Notes: generated from the letters alone by a model not told the origin. Numbered from the stretch's first letter, positions 15,730 through 26,003 are shown. The stretch is DNA of 64,000 nucleotides from Streptomyces sp. AA1529 (GCF_000280905.1 NZ_ALAP01000017.1:1-64000); one strand, 5' to 3'. Numbers and translations: made by a program.

Positions 15730-16329
15730 ACTCCACTCCGGCTTCTAATGTCTTCACTTGGGTACAAAGTAATGTTGTGTGGCTGCGTCTACCACTGAGC
15801 AGAATAGTGGATTCGGGTGCACTGGGAGGCAATACCCAGAGGTAATCTACTTACGATCTGATCACCCATTTTGTCCGCAATGTTCGCAGTTTATCTTGGA
15901 ATCTGTACTGAAAGTGGTACCTGTTCCCCCTAGTAGCTGGCCTCGTCGGATCTGATCCGTCAAAGGCTCGGCAGACAACGGTCGGTGTAACAGCCGAACC
16001 CGCCGGCGGCCTGGACTACGCTCAGGAACTCCCCCGCACAGGTCCCACTGAACTGGACGACCGACGGGCCAGTGCTCCCCACAGACGCGAGGTCTCATTC
16101 AAGGAACGATCTGCACCGCAGATCTGCTCCCTATGCGCCGCAAGGTGAAGAAGAGTGGAGAGTCGTCGGCAGGGGAGATCCGTCGGCTGAAGCTGCTCGT
16201 ACGTTGGGAGAATCCTGGGAGAAGATCTTGGGAGACCGCCTCACCGCGTCGCTGTCACACCAAGTCAAACCAAAGCCGTGACCTGGTCTTTTTGGAAAGA
16301 TCGCAGGTGGAAGGCGTAGCCGGACCTCA
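15730..16329. other. Gene-free right end of the element
   Basis: Six hundred bases with only short frames lacking ribosome sites or recognisable domains. The left part must hold the AIPR promoter; the sequence just upstream of its ATG is AT-rich. Composition rises back to typical GC toward the attachment site. It may contain integrase arm-binding sites, which I could not identify. Confidence 0.4.
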
Positions 16330-16372
16330 TTCGGGACGAAGAGGTCGTGGGTTCAAATCCCGCCACCCCGAC
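16330..16372 (+). other. attR: 3' fragment of tRNA-Pro(CGG)
   Basis: The 43 bases begin at the anticodon loop (TTCGGGA, anticodon CGG) and continue through the 3' anticodon stem, variable loop, T arm (GGGTTCAAATCCC) and acceptor strand CCACCCCG plus AC. The sequence to the left cannot form a tRNA 5' half. A tRNA 3' segment starting at the anticodon loop is the usual core of an AICE attachment site, and pSAM2 itself uses a tRNA-Pro. The complete tRNA should be at attL, left of base 1. Confidence 0.8.
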
Positions 16373-16388
16373 AGAGGAAACACCAGGT

Positions 16389-16424
16389 CAGGGGCCTGAT
16401 CCGCGAGAGCGGGTCGGGCCCCTG
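16389..16424 (+). terminator. Hairpin terminator after the tRNA-Pro 3' end
   Basis: CAGGGGCC and GGCCCCTG close a long imperfect stem whose inner part pairs TGATCCGC with GCGGGTCG. It starts 16 bp after the tRNA 3' end and probably was the host terminator of the original tRNA-Pro gene. Confidence 0.65.
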
Positions 16425-17302
16425 AGTGGTTATGGGGGCCGTTTTGGGAGCCGAACTCGGGGCCTGGATCCCCGCGGCACGCGGGGAGCGTCAGGCACGA
16501 CCATGACCACGACGGGGATCTGGCGGTATGGGAACCGGCCTCGGTCTCGGGCCGTGCCTACCGATCCCGCCTCATCACCCCCGTGAGCCTGACCGTCGTG
16601 GGTCCTGGCGACCGCCTTGTGCAAGCGGGCGGCGACCAGGCTGGGGCTGTCGGAGAGCACGACGACACCGGCCCGGCCCCAAGCAGCCCGTCCGGGCTTA
16701 CGCAGAGAAGGGGGCGACGGGAGGTGGGCCACATGCGTCAGCCGAGGTCGGACAAGGTGTCCCCGATCCGTCCGGTGAGCCCACGGTCGTCACCGGTCAG
16801 ATGACGCGGGGTGACCCAGTGCACCGGGTCCGGCAGATGCAGTCGGGAACGGTCGCTTGAATGGTGCGGAAGCAGGGGCGCCTCCGTGGGCTCGCAAGGT
16901 GGAACACTGGCTCCAGGGTCACTGGCATCGCCTCGTTGACCAGGTCCTCCGGCAAGGTGTTGCAGGTTGATGTGGCTGCACAGTTGCTCACCAGTAGTTT
17001 CGGGATCTTGCCTGCCTGCGGCGAACCGGTGGATATATGGGCATACGGGGTCTCAGGGTTCGCATCGGGATCTCACGCCTGGTGCCGGATGGACGTCGGA
17101 TCCGATCTGGCGCGAAGAGGTGCCGCTGCGCCGGGAACAGCGGGTCCGGCCGGCGCTGTTGCATTGTCCGAGGGGCCGGCACCGCACGGGCGGGACCTCG
17201 GAGACCACAAGGTCGGCTGCGCCGACAGGACTCGGGCCGCGGGATCGCGGTTGGCCCGCCGCGCACTCGGACCAAGACGTATTTCTGCAGGAGGACTGCT
17301 TG
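16425..17302. other. Gene-poor host flank
   Basis: About 880 bp between the attachment site and the PIG-L gene. Frames on both strands are short and none shows a recognised domain or convincing ribosome site. It may contain decayed coding sequence. Nothing specific can be supported. Confidence 0.35.
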
Positions 17303-18136
17303 ATGATTGACCGGCCGTTGACGCTCATGGCGGTGCACGCCCACCCCGACGACGAGGCCACCGGAACAGGCGGGGTCCTCGCGCGGTACGCGGCGGAAGG
17401 CATCCGCACGGTTCTCGTGACCTGTACCGACGGCGGTTGCGGTGACGGACCGGAGGGGGTCAAGCCGGGCGACCCCGGGCACGATCCGGCGGCCGTCGCT
17501 TCGATGCGCCGTCAGGAACTCCAGGAGAGCTGCGGCGTCCTGAAGATCAGTGATCTGGAGATGCTGGAGTATGCCGACTCCGGGATGATGGGCTGGCCGA
17601 GCAATGACGCTCCCGGAGCCTTCTGGCAGACCCCGGTGGAGGAAGGCGCGACCCGGCTCGCGGAGCTCATGCGGCACTACCAGCCTGATGTGGTCGTCAC
17701 CTACGACGAGAACGGCTTCTACGGCCATCCCGATCACATCCAGGCCCACCGCATCACGATGGCGGCGCTGGAGATGACCGGGCTGACGCCGAAGGTGTAC
17801 TGGACCACGATGCCGCGCTCGGGGATGCAGCGGTTCGGGGAGATCATGCGCGAGTTCGATCCGGACATGCCGGAGCCGGATCCTGCCGAGGCCGCTGCGA
17901 TGGCCGAGATCGGCCTCCCCGACGACGAGATCACCACGTGGGTGGACACCACCGCGTTCAGCGGCCAGAAGTTCGACGCGCTGGCCGCGCACGCCAGTCA
18001 GGGCGAGAACATCTTCTTCCTCAGGATGGGCAAGGAGAAGTTCGGCGAGTTGATGGGCATGGAGACCTTCGTACGTGTCCAGGACGCCACCGGCGCCGCC
18101 GTACCCGAGAACGATCTCTTCGCCGGACTGCGCTGA
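17303..18136 (+). CDS. PIG-L/LmbE-family zinc deacetylase (MshB/Mca-like)
   Basis: A 277-aa protein starting at ATG 17303 behind GCAGGAGGA. It has the family's zinc motif near the N-terminus (VHAHPDDEATGTGG) and the second metal region HPDHIQAH. The family removes N-acetyl groups from sugars, for example in mycothiol synthesis (MshB) or mercapturate cleavage (Mca). A second Mca/MshB-like enzyme is usual in Streptomyces; which substrate this one uses cannot be read from sequence. It is monocistronic, the first clear host gene after the element. Confidence 0.88.
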   Translation: MIDRPLTLMAVHAHPDDEATGTGGVLARYAAEGIRTVLVTCTDGGCGDGPEGVKPGDPGHDPAAVASMRRQELQESCGVLKISDLEMLEYADSGMMGWPSNDAPGAFWQTPVEEGATRLAELMRHYQPDVVVTYDENGFYGHPDHIQAHRITMAALEMTGLTPKVYWTTMPRSGMQRFGEIMREFDPDMPEPDPAEAAAMAEIGLPDDEITTWVDTTAFSGQKFDALAAHASQGENIFFLRMGKEKFGELMGMETFVRVQDATGAAVPENDLFAGLR

Positions 18137-18299
18137 CCCACTCGTCCGGAGCAGAGCCCCTGGAGAGCTCAGCCGACCCCGGCACGTGCCGGAGCAGTCC
18201 GGCGGATTCGGGCTGAACCGCAGGCGCTGAGCCATAGACTTCGCCAGTCAACGCCGAAGAGGTCCGGCCGTTGCACGCGCCCGCGGGGGAGGAGATCGC

Positions 18300-20069
18300 A
18301 TGCAGGACCCTTCGAACTCGATGGAGATCGCAGAGCCTGAGGAGAACGGCCGGAGCGAGACCGCCGACTCGTCTGTTGTGGACGAGTCGGCGTCCGACTC
18401 GGACCTCGACTCGACGACAGGGTCGACGGCCCTGGTGGAGGTGCTCCCGGGGGTGGCTGTCGTCGTCGGTGAGGTTCCGTCGGAACTGAAGCCCGACCTG
18501 ATCGACTTCGGGATCGTGCCGGCTGTCGATCGCAAGCAGATCTCAGCGATCCTCGCCTCGCTCGGGAACGCGGCGACCGTGGTCGGCAATCTCGGAAACG
18601 CGTTCGCCGGCGTGCAGGGGCTCTACAGGATCGACGCCACGTCACAGGCCCTGCTGAACAGCGGCGCGACGCTCGCCGCCAAGGACGGCGGGAACCTCGG
18701 AACGGTGATGGTTCGTGGCCGCATCCTGCGTCAGGCCCGCCTCTACTCCGTGAATGCGGTGAGCAAGGCGCAGACCGCGGCCTCGATCGGGCCGGCGCTG
18801 GCCATGGTCGGCCTGCAAATGATGCTGAATGAGGTCTCGGGCCTCGTCAGGACCAACCTCGCGGTGACCGGTCAGGTCCTCACCACCATCCGCAAGGATC
18901 AGTGGGCCGAACTGACGGGGCTCGTCGCCGCCATCGATCGCGCGCTCGACCAGGCGCGAGAGATCGAATCGGTTCCGACGTCCTTGTGGGAGGACGTCGC
19001 GGGCAGTGGAGCACTGCTGCAGAAGCAGCTCGAGCTCTATGAAGGGAACGTCCGCGACCACATCAGGCAGATCGATCGGGCCGACGCACGCAGCCACCGT
19101 GAGTATCTGCAGACGAATGCCGAGGCGATCGCCTTCGACGCCTATGCCCTCCTGTCCTCCCTCAAGGCATGGACCGGGTATCACGCGCTCCGCGCCGCAA
19201 GAGCGAGAGCCGCTGGACGCGAAGACGCCGCCGAGGCGCAGTACGCCGAGGTCATCGCGCGCGACACCCGCGCGGAGTTCGACTCGACACTCGCCGAGTC
19301 GACGCGTCTCGTCGACGCGCTGACACGGGAGCTGCGGATCACCGCCGAACTCCCCGGACCCGACGCATGGCCGATGCCGGGGAAGCGGAAGGACGTGAAG
19401 GCAGCCCGCGAAACCTCCGCCCGGCTGCTGAAGGCGATCGGGCCTCTTGCGGACGCTCTCCATCCGCCGGCCCCTCCGCTCAAGGCCCCGGACGTCGTCT
19501 GCGCACCCGAATCGCTGGATCCCAAGCCGTACCTTCGCATCCTGCGATGGTTCCTCGAGGACGGTGAGACCCTCCGTGTCCTCGGCTTCCCCGACCAGCT
19601 CGACGCCCTCGGTCCCCTTTCTGCGATCCTCGGCGGAGCGAAGGAGAAGTTGGCGGCAGCGAGGGACAAAGCTGCGGCAAAGACCCTGGTCGCCGTCACG
19701 GATCGCCGCATCATCACGGCCAAGTCGAACGCCTTCCTCGAGCAGGCCGAGATCCGGCACGACATCCCGATCGGCCACGTGCGATACGTCCGGGCGACGA
19801 CCACACAGGACGGCAGCGCGCGCTTGGCGATCGACCTCATCACACGCGACGAGAACATCCCGTGGCTCTTCCACACCGACATCGACAACGCTCAAGTGGA
19901 CGCGCTCGCGGCCGTGCTGGCCGAGTCGATGACGGTCCCGGCCAGTGAACGCGATGAGCTGCAACGGCGACGCTACGCCCCCATCGAGGCGGGCAAGAAG
20001 AGCGAGGGCACTGCCACGAGCTCTATCGAAGCGGCTGGATCCGAGACCGCGCCCTGCGATGTCGAGTAG
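18300..20069 (+). CDS. Large hypothetical protein with C-terminal bacterial PH-like segment
   Basis: A 589-aa protein starting at ATG 18300 behind GGGGGAGGAG. Residues 1 to 45 are Ser/Asp-rich. A small-residue-rich region (about 75 to 190) and a long helical part (about 190 to 370) follow. The end (residues about 455 to 560) resembles a bacterial PH domain, with KTLVAVTDRRIITAK typical of that fold. Codon choice (many TCG, GAG and ATC codons) feels slightly unlike the neighbours, so transfer from another actinobacterium is possible. Function unknown; it may act at the membrane. It faces the WGR-DUF4132 gene. Confidence 0.7.
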   Translation: MQDPSNSMEIAEPEENGRSETADSSVVDESASDSDLDSTTGSTALVEVLPGVAVVVGEVPSELKPDLIDFGIVPAVDRKQISAILASLGNAATVVGNLGNAFAGVQGLYRIDATSQALLNSGATLAAKDGGNLGTVMVRGRILRQARLYSVNAVSKAQTAASIGPALAMVGLQMMLNEVSGLVRTNLAVTGQVLTTIRKDQWAELTGLVAAIDRALDQAREIESVPTSLWEDVAGSGALLQKQLELYEGNVRDHIRQIDRADARSHREYLQTNAEAIAFDAYALLSSLKAWTGYHALRAARARAAGREDAAEAQYAEVIARDTRAEFDSTLAESTRLVDALTRELRITAELPGPDAWPMPGKRKDVKAARETSARLLKAIGPLADALHPPAPPLKAPDVVCAPESLDPKPYLRILRWFLEDGETLRVLGFPDQLDALGPLSAILGGAKEKLAAARDKAAAKTLVAVTDRRIITAKSNAFLEQAEIRHDIPIGHVRYVRATTTQDGSARLAIDLITRDENIPWLFHTDIDNAQVDALAAVLAESMTVPASERDELQRRRYAPIEAGKKSEGTATSSIEAAGSETAPCDVE

Positions 20070-20225
20070 CCCCCGAGCCGATTGTCCAGTCCGTGACTGG
20101 GACCGACAGCGAAGCAGCCACCGCGCCTTTCCAAAGCCGGAGCACGCCGTCGTTCAGACGCGCCCTTGATCAAGGCCTACGAGAGCAGTTCCGTGGGGGG
20201 GGAGTCGGGACGTTGTGTCCGGGGG

Positions 20226-23200
20226 TTACCTCGTGACCAGCTCCGTGAGGTCGGCGAGCAGCTCCGATGTGGTCACCGGGTCGAGCTCGGCGAAGGCGGG
20301 CCGGGACGGCTCTCCGGACGGGGTCCACGCGGTGGGCTGGTCGGTGAGCCCTATGTATTCCAGTGACTGCTCGGTGGAGGCGTCGACGGCGCCGATGATG
20401 AACCCCTCCGACGGACTGACGACGATCCAGCGGTTCTTCCCGACGGGTTTGGACAGTTGTCCCTGGTAGCCGGCGAACATCGGCTCGTCGCGCTGCCAGC
20501 CGCGGCGTTCCAGGCCGAGCAGTTTGGCGGTCGACACGGTGATGTTCTCGAACCGCTCCAGGTGGTCGCCGGCTGCCTCGTCCTCGGTGAGCCGGTGGAC
20601 AGCGCGGTCGAGTTGCGGGAAGGGCTGCTGGATCTCGTGGTCGGTGATGACCCGCTGCCACGCGGTCAGCTTCTCGCCCAGGTGGAGCGGGTGTGCCAGC
20701 CGTACGGAGGCGTCCTCGGGCAGCGTGAACTTCTCGTCGCGTGCGTCGGCGAGGCTGCGGTCCTCCGTGACCCGGAACGCCGTCGCCGCGTCGGCGCCGC
20801 CGACGACAGGGGTGCCGTACAGGGCGCTCTCCGGTGTCCCGGCCGGGACGGACAGCCACACCAGCCGCCGCACCAGATGCCACAGCAGCGGGTGGGAGGC
20901 GAACAGCTCGCGGAACTCACCGGCCGTCCAGCTGCGGCCGGCGACCATCGCGGCTTCGAGTCGGCGCACCTGGTCCGAGGCCACCGTCCGCACGTCCTTC
21001 TTCAGCGCCATGAACCGCTTGCGTTCCGCTGCCGCCAGTTCGGCGTCGTCGTGGGCACCCGGTTGGGGCAGGCTCTTGCGCCGCTTCCCGTGCTGGTCCA
21101 GGACGTATGGCCGCAACTGCTCGTCGAAGCCCACGGTGAAGTGCCGGGGCCCGTAGTCGACGACGGTCGAGCCGTCGGCGTCCAGCCCGAAGTCCGGCAC
21201 CAGCCGGTCGGCGAGCTCCTCACCGGACAGCCCCCGATCGGCTGCCAGTTGTCGGAGCTTCTCTTCGGCGCGCGCCTTGAGCGCCTTGAACTTCACCCGC
21301 TGGGCCATCCCGTGCAGATGCATCAGGGCGACGTCGCTGCCGAGGGCCGCCAGGACGTCCAGGCCCTCCACGGCACGCTTGTGCGCCCCCTCGCCGGGCC
21401 AGTTGCGCAGGACCGGTGTCAGCCGGCGCACCGTGTCGTCGTCGCCGAGCCACCCCAGGGCGTGCAGCGCCCAGCTCTCCTTGGGCGGCATACCGGCCAT
21501 CCGCCACTGCTCGAAGACGGACCAGACGAAGTCGGCCAGCGACTCGGGATCGCACGCCTCCTTCACCACTTCCACGCCCGTGTAGACGGCGCCCGGCCGG
21601 GAGATGGCCAGCATGGTCAGCAGATGGCCGACCGACTCGTCCGGCAGCGGCGAGGTTCGGTCACGCAGCAGCACGCGCGGCAGCAGCCGGGGGTCGGCCC
21701 AGGCGGCCGGCTCCGGCATCTTCGGCGGCAGCGCGAGTTCCCTGCTGTCGGCCGACAGCAGGTCACGGACGGCCGCTACCGCCTCGGGGCCGTGGCAGCC
21801 CGCCGCCTCGAGCACGGCGTCCTGGCCGTGGGTGGCGGCGACGGACCGCAGCGCCTGCTCGGCATTGCGGCGGGCGGGGCCCGCGGGGCCGACGGCGTCG
21901 GGCACCAGCAGCGGGACGCTGTCCGTGCCGTGCCGCGCGAACCACGCACGGGCCGTGGGCGCGACGGATCTCAGCCGTACGAACCAGTCGGCCATCAGCC
22001 GCGCGACGGCCTGCCGACGGTAGGGCAGGAGCAGTTCGCCGGCCGCTGCGGGCTCCCGCTCCGCGGCGTGCAGCAGCGGCGGCAGGGCATGTTCCTCCCA
22101 CCGGGCGGCCACCGGTTTCAGTATCTCCACCCACACCCCTTCGGGCGTCCACTGCGCCAGCAACGGGCGGTACGCGGCCGGGCCGTCGGTGAACAGCTCG
22201 GCCAGCTGGAAGTTGTCGAGGTCCGGGAACTGCTGCCGCACGGCCTCGATGTCGGGATACGGCTCGTTCCGCCGGCGTCGGCGCAGCTCGGCTTCCTCGT
22301 CGGCGGCCTCCCACACCGCGCGCTCGCCGGACTGCCACAGCATGCGGGTCTCCTCGTCCGCGACGAGGCCCTTGACGGTTCTCGGTTCCGGGGCCGTCCG
22401 CTCGCGGGTCCACGGCGGGCTCACCAGCAGCTCGGGCAGCGCGTCGGCGGACGCGGCCGGGGACGGGCGCAGCAGTTCCCGTACCGCCTCGGCGGCCCGG
22501 GGCGGGAACTGGGCGAGCCGGGAGTCGAGCAGCGCACGGTGGGCGGCGACATGTGCGGTGAGCAACTGGCCCAGCAGGTGGGCGTTGCGCCCCGGGGCCG
22601 GCGCCGCCCGGCCGGCCAGGAGACGTGCCGCGCGCATCGGATACCGGTGCGCCGCCTCCAGCAGCGCCGGATGCACCTGCTTGTCGTCCGCGTGGGTCAT
22701 CAGCAGCTCGAACGCCTCGTCCGTCGGCAACCGGGCCAGGAATCCGGCCAGTTCTTCGGCCGATGCCCCACGGGACGGCGTCCGGTGCCGCCAGATCTGG
22801 GCGATCAGCACGGCGACGGCCGGGCCGACGCCCTCGGCGACGGTGGCCGTCGCGGCGAGGCTGCCGTCGTAGGCGGGCACGCCGCCCTCCCGCAGCAGGG
22901 TCCGCAGCTGCTCCTCGTCGTTCAGCGACTCGAACAGCATGGCGCGTACGACGCGGTCCTCCCGGCCGCTCTCCCCCGGGTCGGCGCAGCACTCCGCGAC
23001 CCAGTCGGTCTCGGTCGGCACCAGGTACGAGACCACGATGCGGCGCCGCGCATCGCCACGGTGCGCGGCCAGGGCGGCCACCACCTCGCGGTACGTGTCC
23101 TCGTCGGCCATGTACAGCAGCGTCCGCACCCGGTCGGCGGCGCCCCGGCGCAGCCACAGCTGGTACTTCGCTTCGCCCTCGGGCAGGACGGCCAGTCGCG

Positions 23201-23861
23201 TGGTCAGGTCGTGGATCGGGTCCTCGCGGTGGATCCCGAACAGCTCGACCGTGGCACGGGCCGCGAAGGCCAGGCCGTGCCGGAGGGTCCAGGCGTCGAC
23301 GACGTACTCGTACATCAGCTTCCGGCGGTCGGTGACGACGGCCACGACCGCGGCGCCGACCGGATCCGCCGCCCCCTCCAGACAGCGGCGTGCGGCGGCC
23401 GCGAGCTCCGGGTCGATGCCGGCGACGTCCCCGCCGGGGTTCGCTCCGGTCCACGCCTCCTGTCCGGCCGTCGCGAGCCGGCGGTCCCAGGAGTCGAGGG
23501 CCGACGCGTGGGGGGCGTAGAGGTACGGGGTGCAGCCGCCCCGGCGCGGCCGGAGGCTCGCCCGCCAGGCCTCGGGCAGGGTGAAGGAGTCCTCGTCGGC
23601 TGCCGCCGCGGCGTCGGTGGCACCGCCTTGCTCCGGCGGGTGACCGGTGCCCACGGGCACGTATCCCTCGCGTTCCTTCTCCCGCACGGCGTCGGCCACG
23701 TACGCCTCCGCAGCCGTCGCCGAACCGCAGTCCTCGACCCGCGTGCGCGCCGGGGCGCCGGCCTCTCCATGACGGGTCTTCACCACCGCGCCGTCCGACT
23801 CGATCTCCCAGAACGTGCTCGGGCCGTCTTCTCCCCCGCCGGCCGTCTCCCAGCGCCGCAT
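20226..23861 (-). CDS. WGR and DUF4132 domain protein (MolR-like, 1211 aa)
   Basis: Residues 1 to about 75 form a WGR domain (FWEIESDGAVVKTRHGEAGA, then AEAYVADAVREKEREGY), which in PARPs senses nucleic acid. Residues about 80 to 950 are alpha-helical repeats. The C-terminus (about 985 to 1150) is DUF4132, with AWQRVITDHEIQQPFPQLDR as its signature. E. coli MolR has a comparable layout. DUF4132 proteins are widespread, their role is not settled, and some lie near AAA+ or stress genes. It is monocistronic here. ATG 23861 is followed directly by the WGR domain, which supports the start. Confidence 0.85.
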   Translation of the reverse strand: MRRWETAGGGEDGPSTFWEIESDGAVVKTRHGEAGAPARTRVEDCGSATAAEAYVADAVREKEREGYVPVGTGHPPEQGGATDAAAAADEDSFTLPEAWRASLRPRRGGCTPYLYAPHASALDSWDRRLATAGQEAWTGANPGGDVAGIDPELAAAARRCLEGAADPVGAAVVAVVTDRRKLMYEYVVDAWTLRHGLAFAARATVELFGIHREDPIHDLTTRLAVLPEGEAKYQLWLRRGAADRVRTLLYMADEDTYREVVAALAAHRGDARRRIVVSYLVPTETDWVAECCADPGESGREDRVVRAMLFESLNDEEQLRTLLREGGVPAYDGSLAATATVAEGVGPAVAVLIAQIWRHRTPSRGASAEELAGFLARLPTDEAFELLMTHADDKQVHPALLEAAHRYPMRAARLLAGRAAPAPGRNAHLLGQLLTAHVAAHRALLDSRLAQFPPRAAEAVRELLRPSPAASADALPELLVSPPWTRERTAPEPRTVKGLVADEETRMLWQSGERAVWEAADEEAELRRRRRNEPYPDIEAVRQQFPDLDNFQLAELFTDGPAAYRPLLAQWTPEGVWVEILKPVAARWEEHALPPLLHAAEREPAAAGELLLPYRRQAVARLMADWFVRLRSVAPTARAWFARHGTDSVPLLVPDAVGPAGPARRNAEQALRSVAATHGQDAVLEAAGCHGPEAVAAVRDLLSADSRELALPPKMPEPAAWADPRLLPRVLLRDRTSPLPDESVGHLLTMLAISRPGAVYTGVEVVKEACDPESLADFVWSVFEQWRMAGMPPKESWALHALGWLGDDDTVRRLTPVLRNWPGEGAHKRAVEGLDVLAALGSDVALMHLHGMAQRVKFKALKARAEEKLRQLAADRGLSGEELADRLVPDFGLDADGSTVVDYGPRHFTVGFDEQLRPYVLDQHGKRRKSLPQPGAHDDAELAAAERKRFMALKKDVRTVASDQVRRLEAAMVAGRSWTAGEFRELFASHPLLWHLVRRLVWLSVPAGTPESALYGTPVVGGADAATAFRVTEDRSLADARDEKFTLPEDASVRLAHPLHLGEKLTAWQRVITDHEIQQPFPQLDRAVHRLTEDEAAGDHLERFENITVSTAKLLGLERRGWQRDEPMFAGYQGQLSKPVGKNRWIVVSPSEGFIIGAVDASTEQSLEYIGLTDQPTAWTPSGEPSRPAFAELDPVTTSELLADLTELVTR

Positions 23862-24232
23862 GGCCGCTCCCCTCCTCGGAACCGCACCGACCCAGGCCGG
23901 CGCCCTGTGACGAGCTGTTCACGCCACAGGTGATCGACGGGCCTCACAGTAGGTCCGGGCACTGACAACGGCGGTCGGTGCCCGCCCGACGCCCTCCCGG
24001 ACCGGGCCCGGGGCTCCGGGCCGGGGGAATCCTGATTCCGAGGGGCGGCGGCCAGTCGTTAGGATGGTCGCGGCCCGTAGTGGGGTGCCGTCACCGAGTG
24101 TGGACGGCTCATGGACGTGGCGTACATGGCGTACGTGCCGGTGCCGTGGGTGGTGGTGGCCCGCGCGGCCCGTCTGTCTGCACCCGTAAGTGGCACCCGT
24201 GGGGGCCGCAAGATCAATTGGAGCATCCCGGG
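23862..24232. other. Divergent intergenic region before metG
   Basis: It carries the promoters of the WGR-DUF4132 gene and metG. A TAGGAT element at about 24059 to 24064 could be a -10 box for metG. Two copies of GGCACCCGT-like sequence lie near 24180 to 24200. No RNA element (T-box or SAM riboswitch) was recognised. Confidence 0.35.
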
Positions 24233-25966
24233 ATGGCTCGACACCTCATCACCAGCGCGCTGCCGTACATCAACGGGATCAAGCACCTGGGGAACATGGT
24301 CGGGTCGATGCTCCCGGCCGACGTGTACGCCCGCTACCTGCGGCAGCGCGGCCACGAGGTGCTGTACATCTGCGCGACGGACGAGCACGGCACGCCCGCC
24401 GAGCTCGCGGCGGCGGAGGCGGGACTGCCGGTGGCCGACTTCTGCGCCCAGCAGCACGAGGTCCAGCGGGGCATCTACGAGGGCTTCGACCTGGCCTTCG
24501 ACTACTTCGGCCGCAGCTCCTCGCCGCAGAACGTCGAGATCACCCAGCGCTTCGCACGGCAGCTGCACCGGAACGGGTTCATCGAGGAGCGCGCCATCCG
24601 GCAGATGTACTCGGCGGCGGACAACCGCTTCCTGCCGGACCGGTACATCATCGGCACCTGCCCGCACTGCGGCTACGACAAGGCCCGCGGCGACCAGTGC
24701 GAGAACTGCACCCGCGTGCTCGACCCCACCGACCTGATCGAACCGCGTTCGGCGATCAGCGGCAGCACCGAACTGGAGGTGCGGGAGACCAAGCACCTCT
24801 TCCTGCTCCAGTCGAAGCTGGAGGGCGAGGTCAAGAAGTTCGTCGACGCTCACACCGACGAGTGGCCGGTGCTCTCCTCCTCGATCGCCCACAAGTGGCT
24901 CACCGAAGGCCTCCAGGACCGTTCCATCACCCGCGACCTGGACTGGGGCGTGCCGGTGCCCGCGGACACCTGGCCGGAACTGGCGGCCGAGGGCAAGGTC
25001 TTCTACGTCTGGTTCGACGCGCCCATCGAGTACATCGGCGCCACCAAGGAGTGGGCGGACGCGCAGCCGGACAGCCGGGACTGGAAGTCCTGGTGGTACG
25101 AGGCGGACGAGTCCGTGCGCTACACCGAGTTCATGGCCAAGGACAACGTCCCCTTCCACACGGTGATGTTCCCGGCGACGCAGCTGGGCACCCGCGAGCC
25201 GTGGAAGAAGGTCGACTTCGTCAAGTCCTTCAACTGGCTCAACTACTACGGGGGCAAGTTCTCCACCTCGCAGAACCGCGGCATCTTCACCGACGCGGCG
25301 CTGGAGCTGCTGCCCGCCGACTACTGGCGGTACTTCCTGCTGGCGGCCGCCCCGGAGTCGGACGACGCCTCCTTCTCGTGGGAGTTCTTCTCCTCCGTCG
25401 TCAACAAGGACCTCGCGGACACGCTCGGGAACTTCGTCAACCGCGTGCTGTCCTTCTCCCGCAAGCGCTTCGGCGACGCCGTCCCGGCGGGCGCGGAGGC
25501 GGGCGAGGCGGAGGAGAAGCTCGGCCGGGAGATCGCGGGGCTCCTGGCGGAGTACGAGGAGCACATGGACGCGCTCCGGTTCCGCAAGGCCGCCGCCGCG
25601 CTGCGTGCGCTGTGGAGTGCCGGGAACGCCTATCTGGAGGAGAAGGCCCCCTGGCTGGAGATCAAGACCGACCAGGACGCCGCCGCGCTGACCCTGCGGA
25701 CGGCCATGAACCTGATCCACCTCTACTCCGTCGTCTCCGAGCCCTTCATCCCCAGCTCCGCCGAGGCCATGCGGAGCGCCTTCACGCTGCCGGACGACAC
25801 CGCGGCCTGGGTGGGCGCGGACGAGGCCCGGTCCCTGTCCTCGGTGCCCGCCGGTACGGGCTTCACGGTGCCGCCGGTGCTCTTCCAGAAGATCACCGAG
25901 GACGACCTGGAGGGCTACCGCGAGCGCTTCGGCGGCGAGCCGGAAGCGGGCGCGGACGCCCAGTAG
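24233..25966 (+). CDS. metG: Methionyl-tRNA synthetase
   Basis: A 577-aa class I synthetase that charges tRNA-Met. The HIGH motif reads HLGN (residues 18 to 21) and KMSKS reads KFSTS (342 to 346). One zinc knuckle is present (C143, C146, C156, C159; [14 protein letters not shown]), giving the short MetG form without a C-terminal tRNA-binding domain. ATG 24233 has a GGAG site 13 bases upstream and begins directly at the catalytic fold, so the longer upstream frame is rejected. Confidence 0.96.
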   Translation: MARHLITSALPYINGIKHLGNMVGSMLPADVYARYLRQRGHEVLYICATDEHGTPAELAAAEAGLPVADFCAQQHEVQRGIYEGFDLAFDYFGRSSSPQNVEITQRFARQLHRNGFIEERAIRQMYSAADNRFLPDRYIIGTCPHCGYDKARGDQCENCTRVLDPTDLIEPRSAISGSTELEVRETKHLFLLQSKLEGEVKKFVDAHTDEWPVLSSSIAHKWLTEGLQDRSITRDLDWGVPVPADTWPELAAEGKVFYVWFDAPIEYIGATKEWADAQPDSRDWKSWWYEADESVRYTEFMAKDNVPFHTVMFPATQLGTREPWKKVDFVKSFNWLNYYGGKFSTSQNRGIFTDAALELLPADYWRYFLLAAAPESDDASFSWEFFSSVVNKDLADTLGNFVNRVLSFSRKRFGDAVPAGAEAGEAEEKLGREIAGLLAEYEEHMDALRFRKAAAALRALWSAGNAYLEEKAPWLEIKTDQDAAALTLRTAMNLIHLYSVVSEPFIPSSAEAMRSAFTLPDDTAAWVGADEARSLSSVPAGTGFTVPPVLFQKITEDDLEGYRERFGGEPEAGADAQ

Positions 25967-26003
25967 CGGCGTTGCCGGGACGTCCGGGGCCGGCGGGAAG
26001 GGC

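Larger units (their letters stand above)
1..16372. mobile_element. pSAM2-type integrative conjugative element (AICE), left end outside window
   Basis: The module order (integrase, Xis, replication-type protein, small spread-type proteins, FtsK-like Tra, GntR repressor) is that of actinomycete integrative and conjugative elements such as pSAM2. The integrase is transcribed leftward, so attL should lie just left of base 1. The right end is placed at a tRNA-Pro(CGG) 3' fragment that starts at the anticodon loop and is not preceded by a tRNA 5' half. AICEs excise, replicate and move as double-stranded DNA using one FtsK-like pump. The segment from 12.2 to 16.3 kb is cargo. The element is at least 16.37 kb. 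Confidence 0.85.

Noticed and set aside
16290..16372. A complete tRNA-Pro gene
   Set aside because: Only the 3' part from the anticodon loop is present; the upstream bases do not form D or acceptor arms, so it is an attachment-site fragment.
20457..23933. A 1158-codon plus-strand open frame
   Set aside because: It is antisense to the WGR-DUF4132 gene in a GC-rich region where opposite-strand frames stay open; no domain matches and the composition is Arg/Gly/Pro-rich.
23950..24232. T-box or SAM riboswitch ahead of metG
   Set aside because: No T-box sequence, specifier stem or SAM core was recognised.
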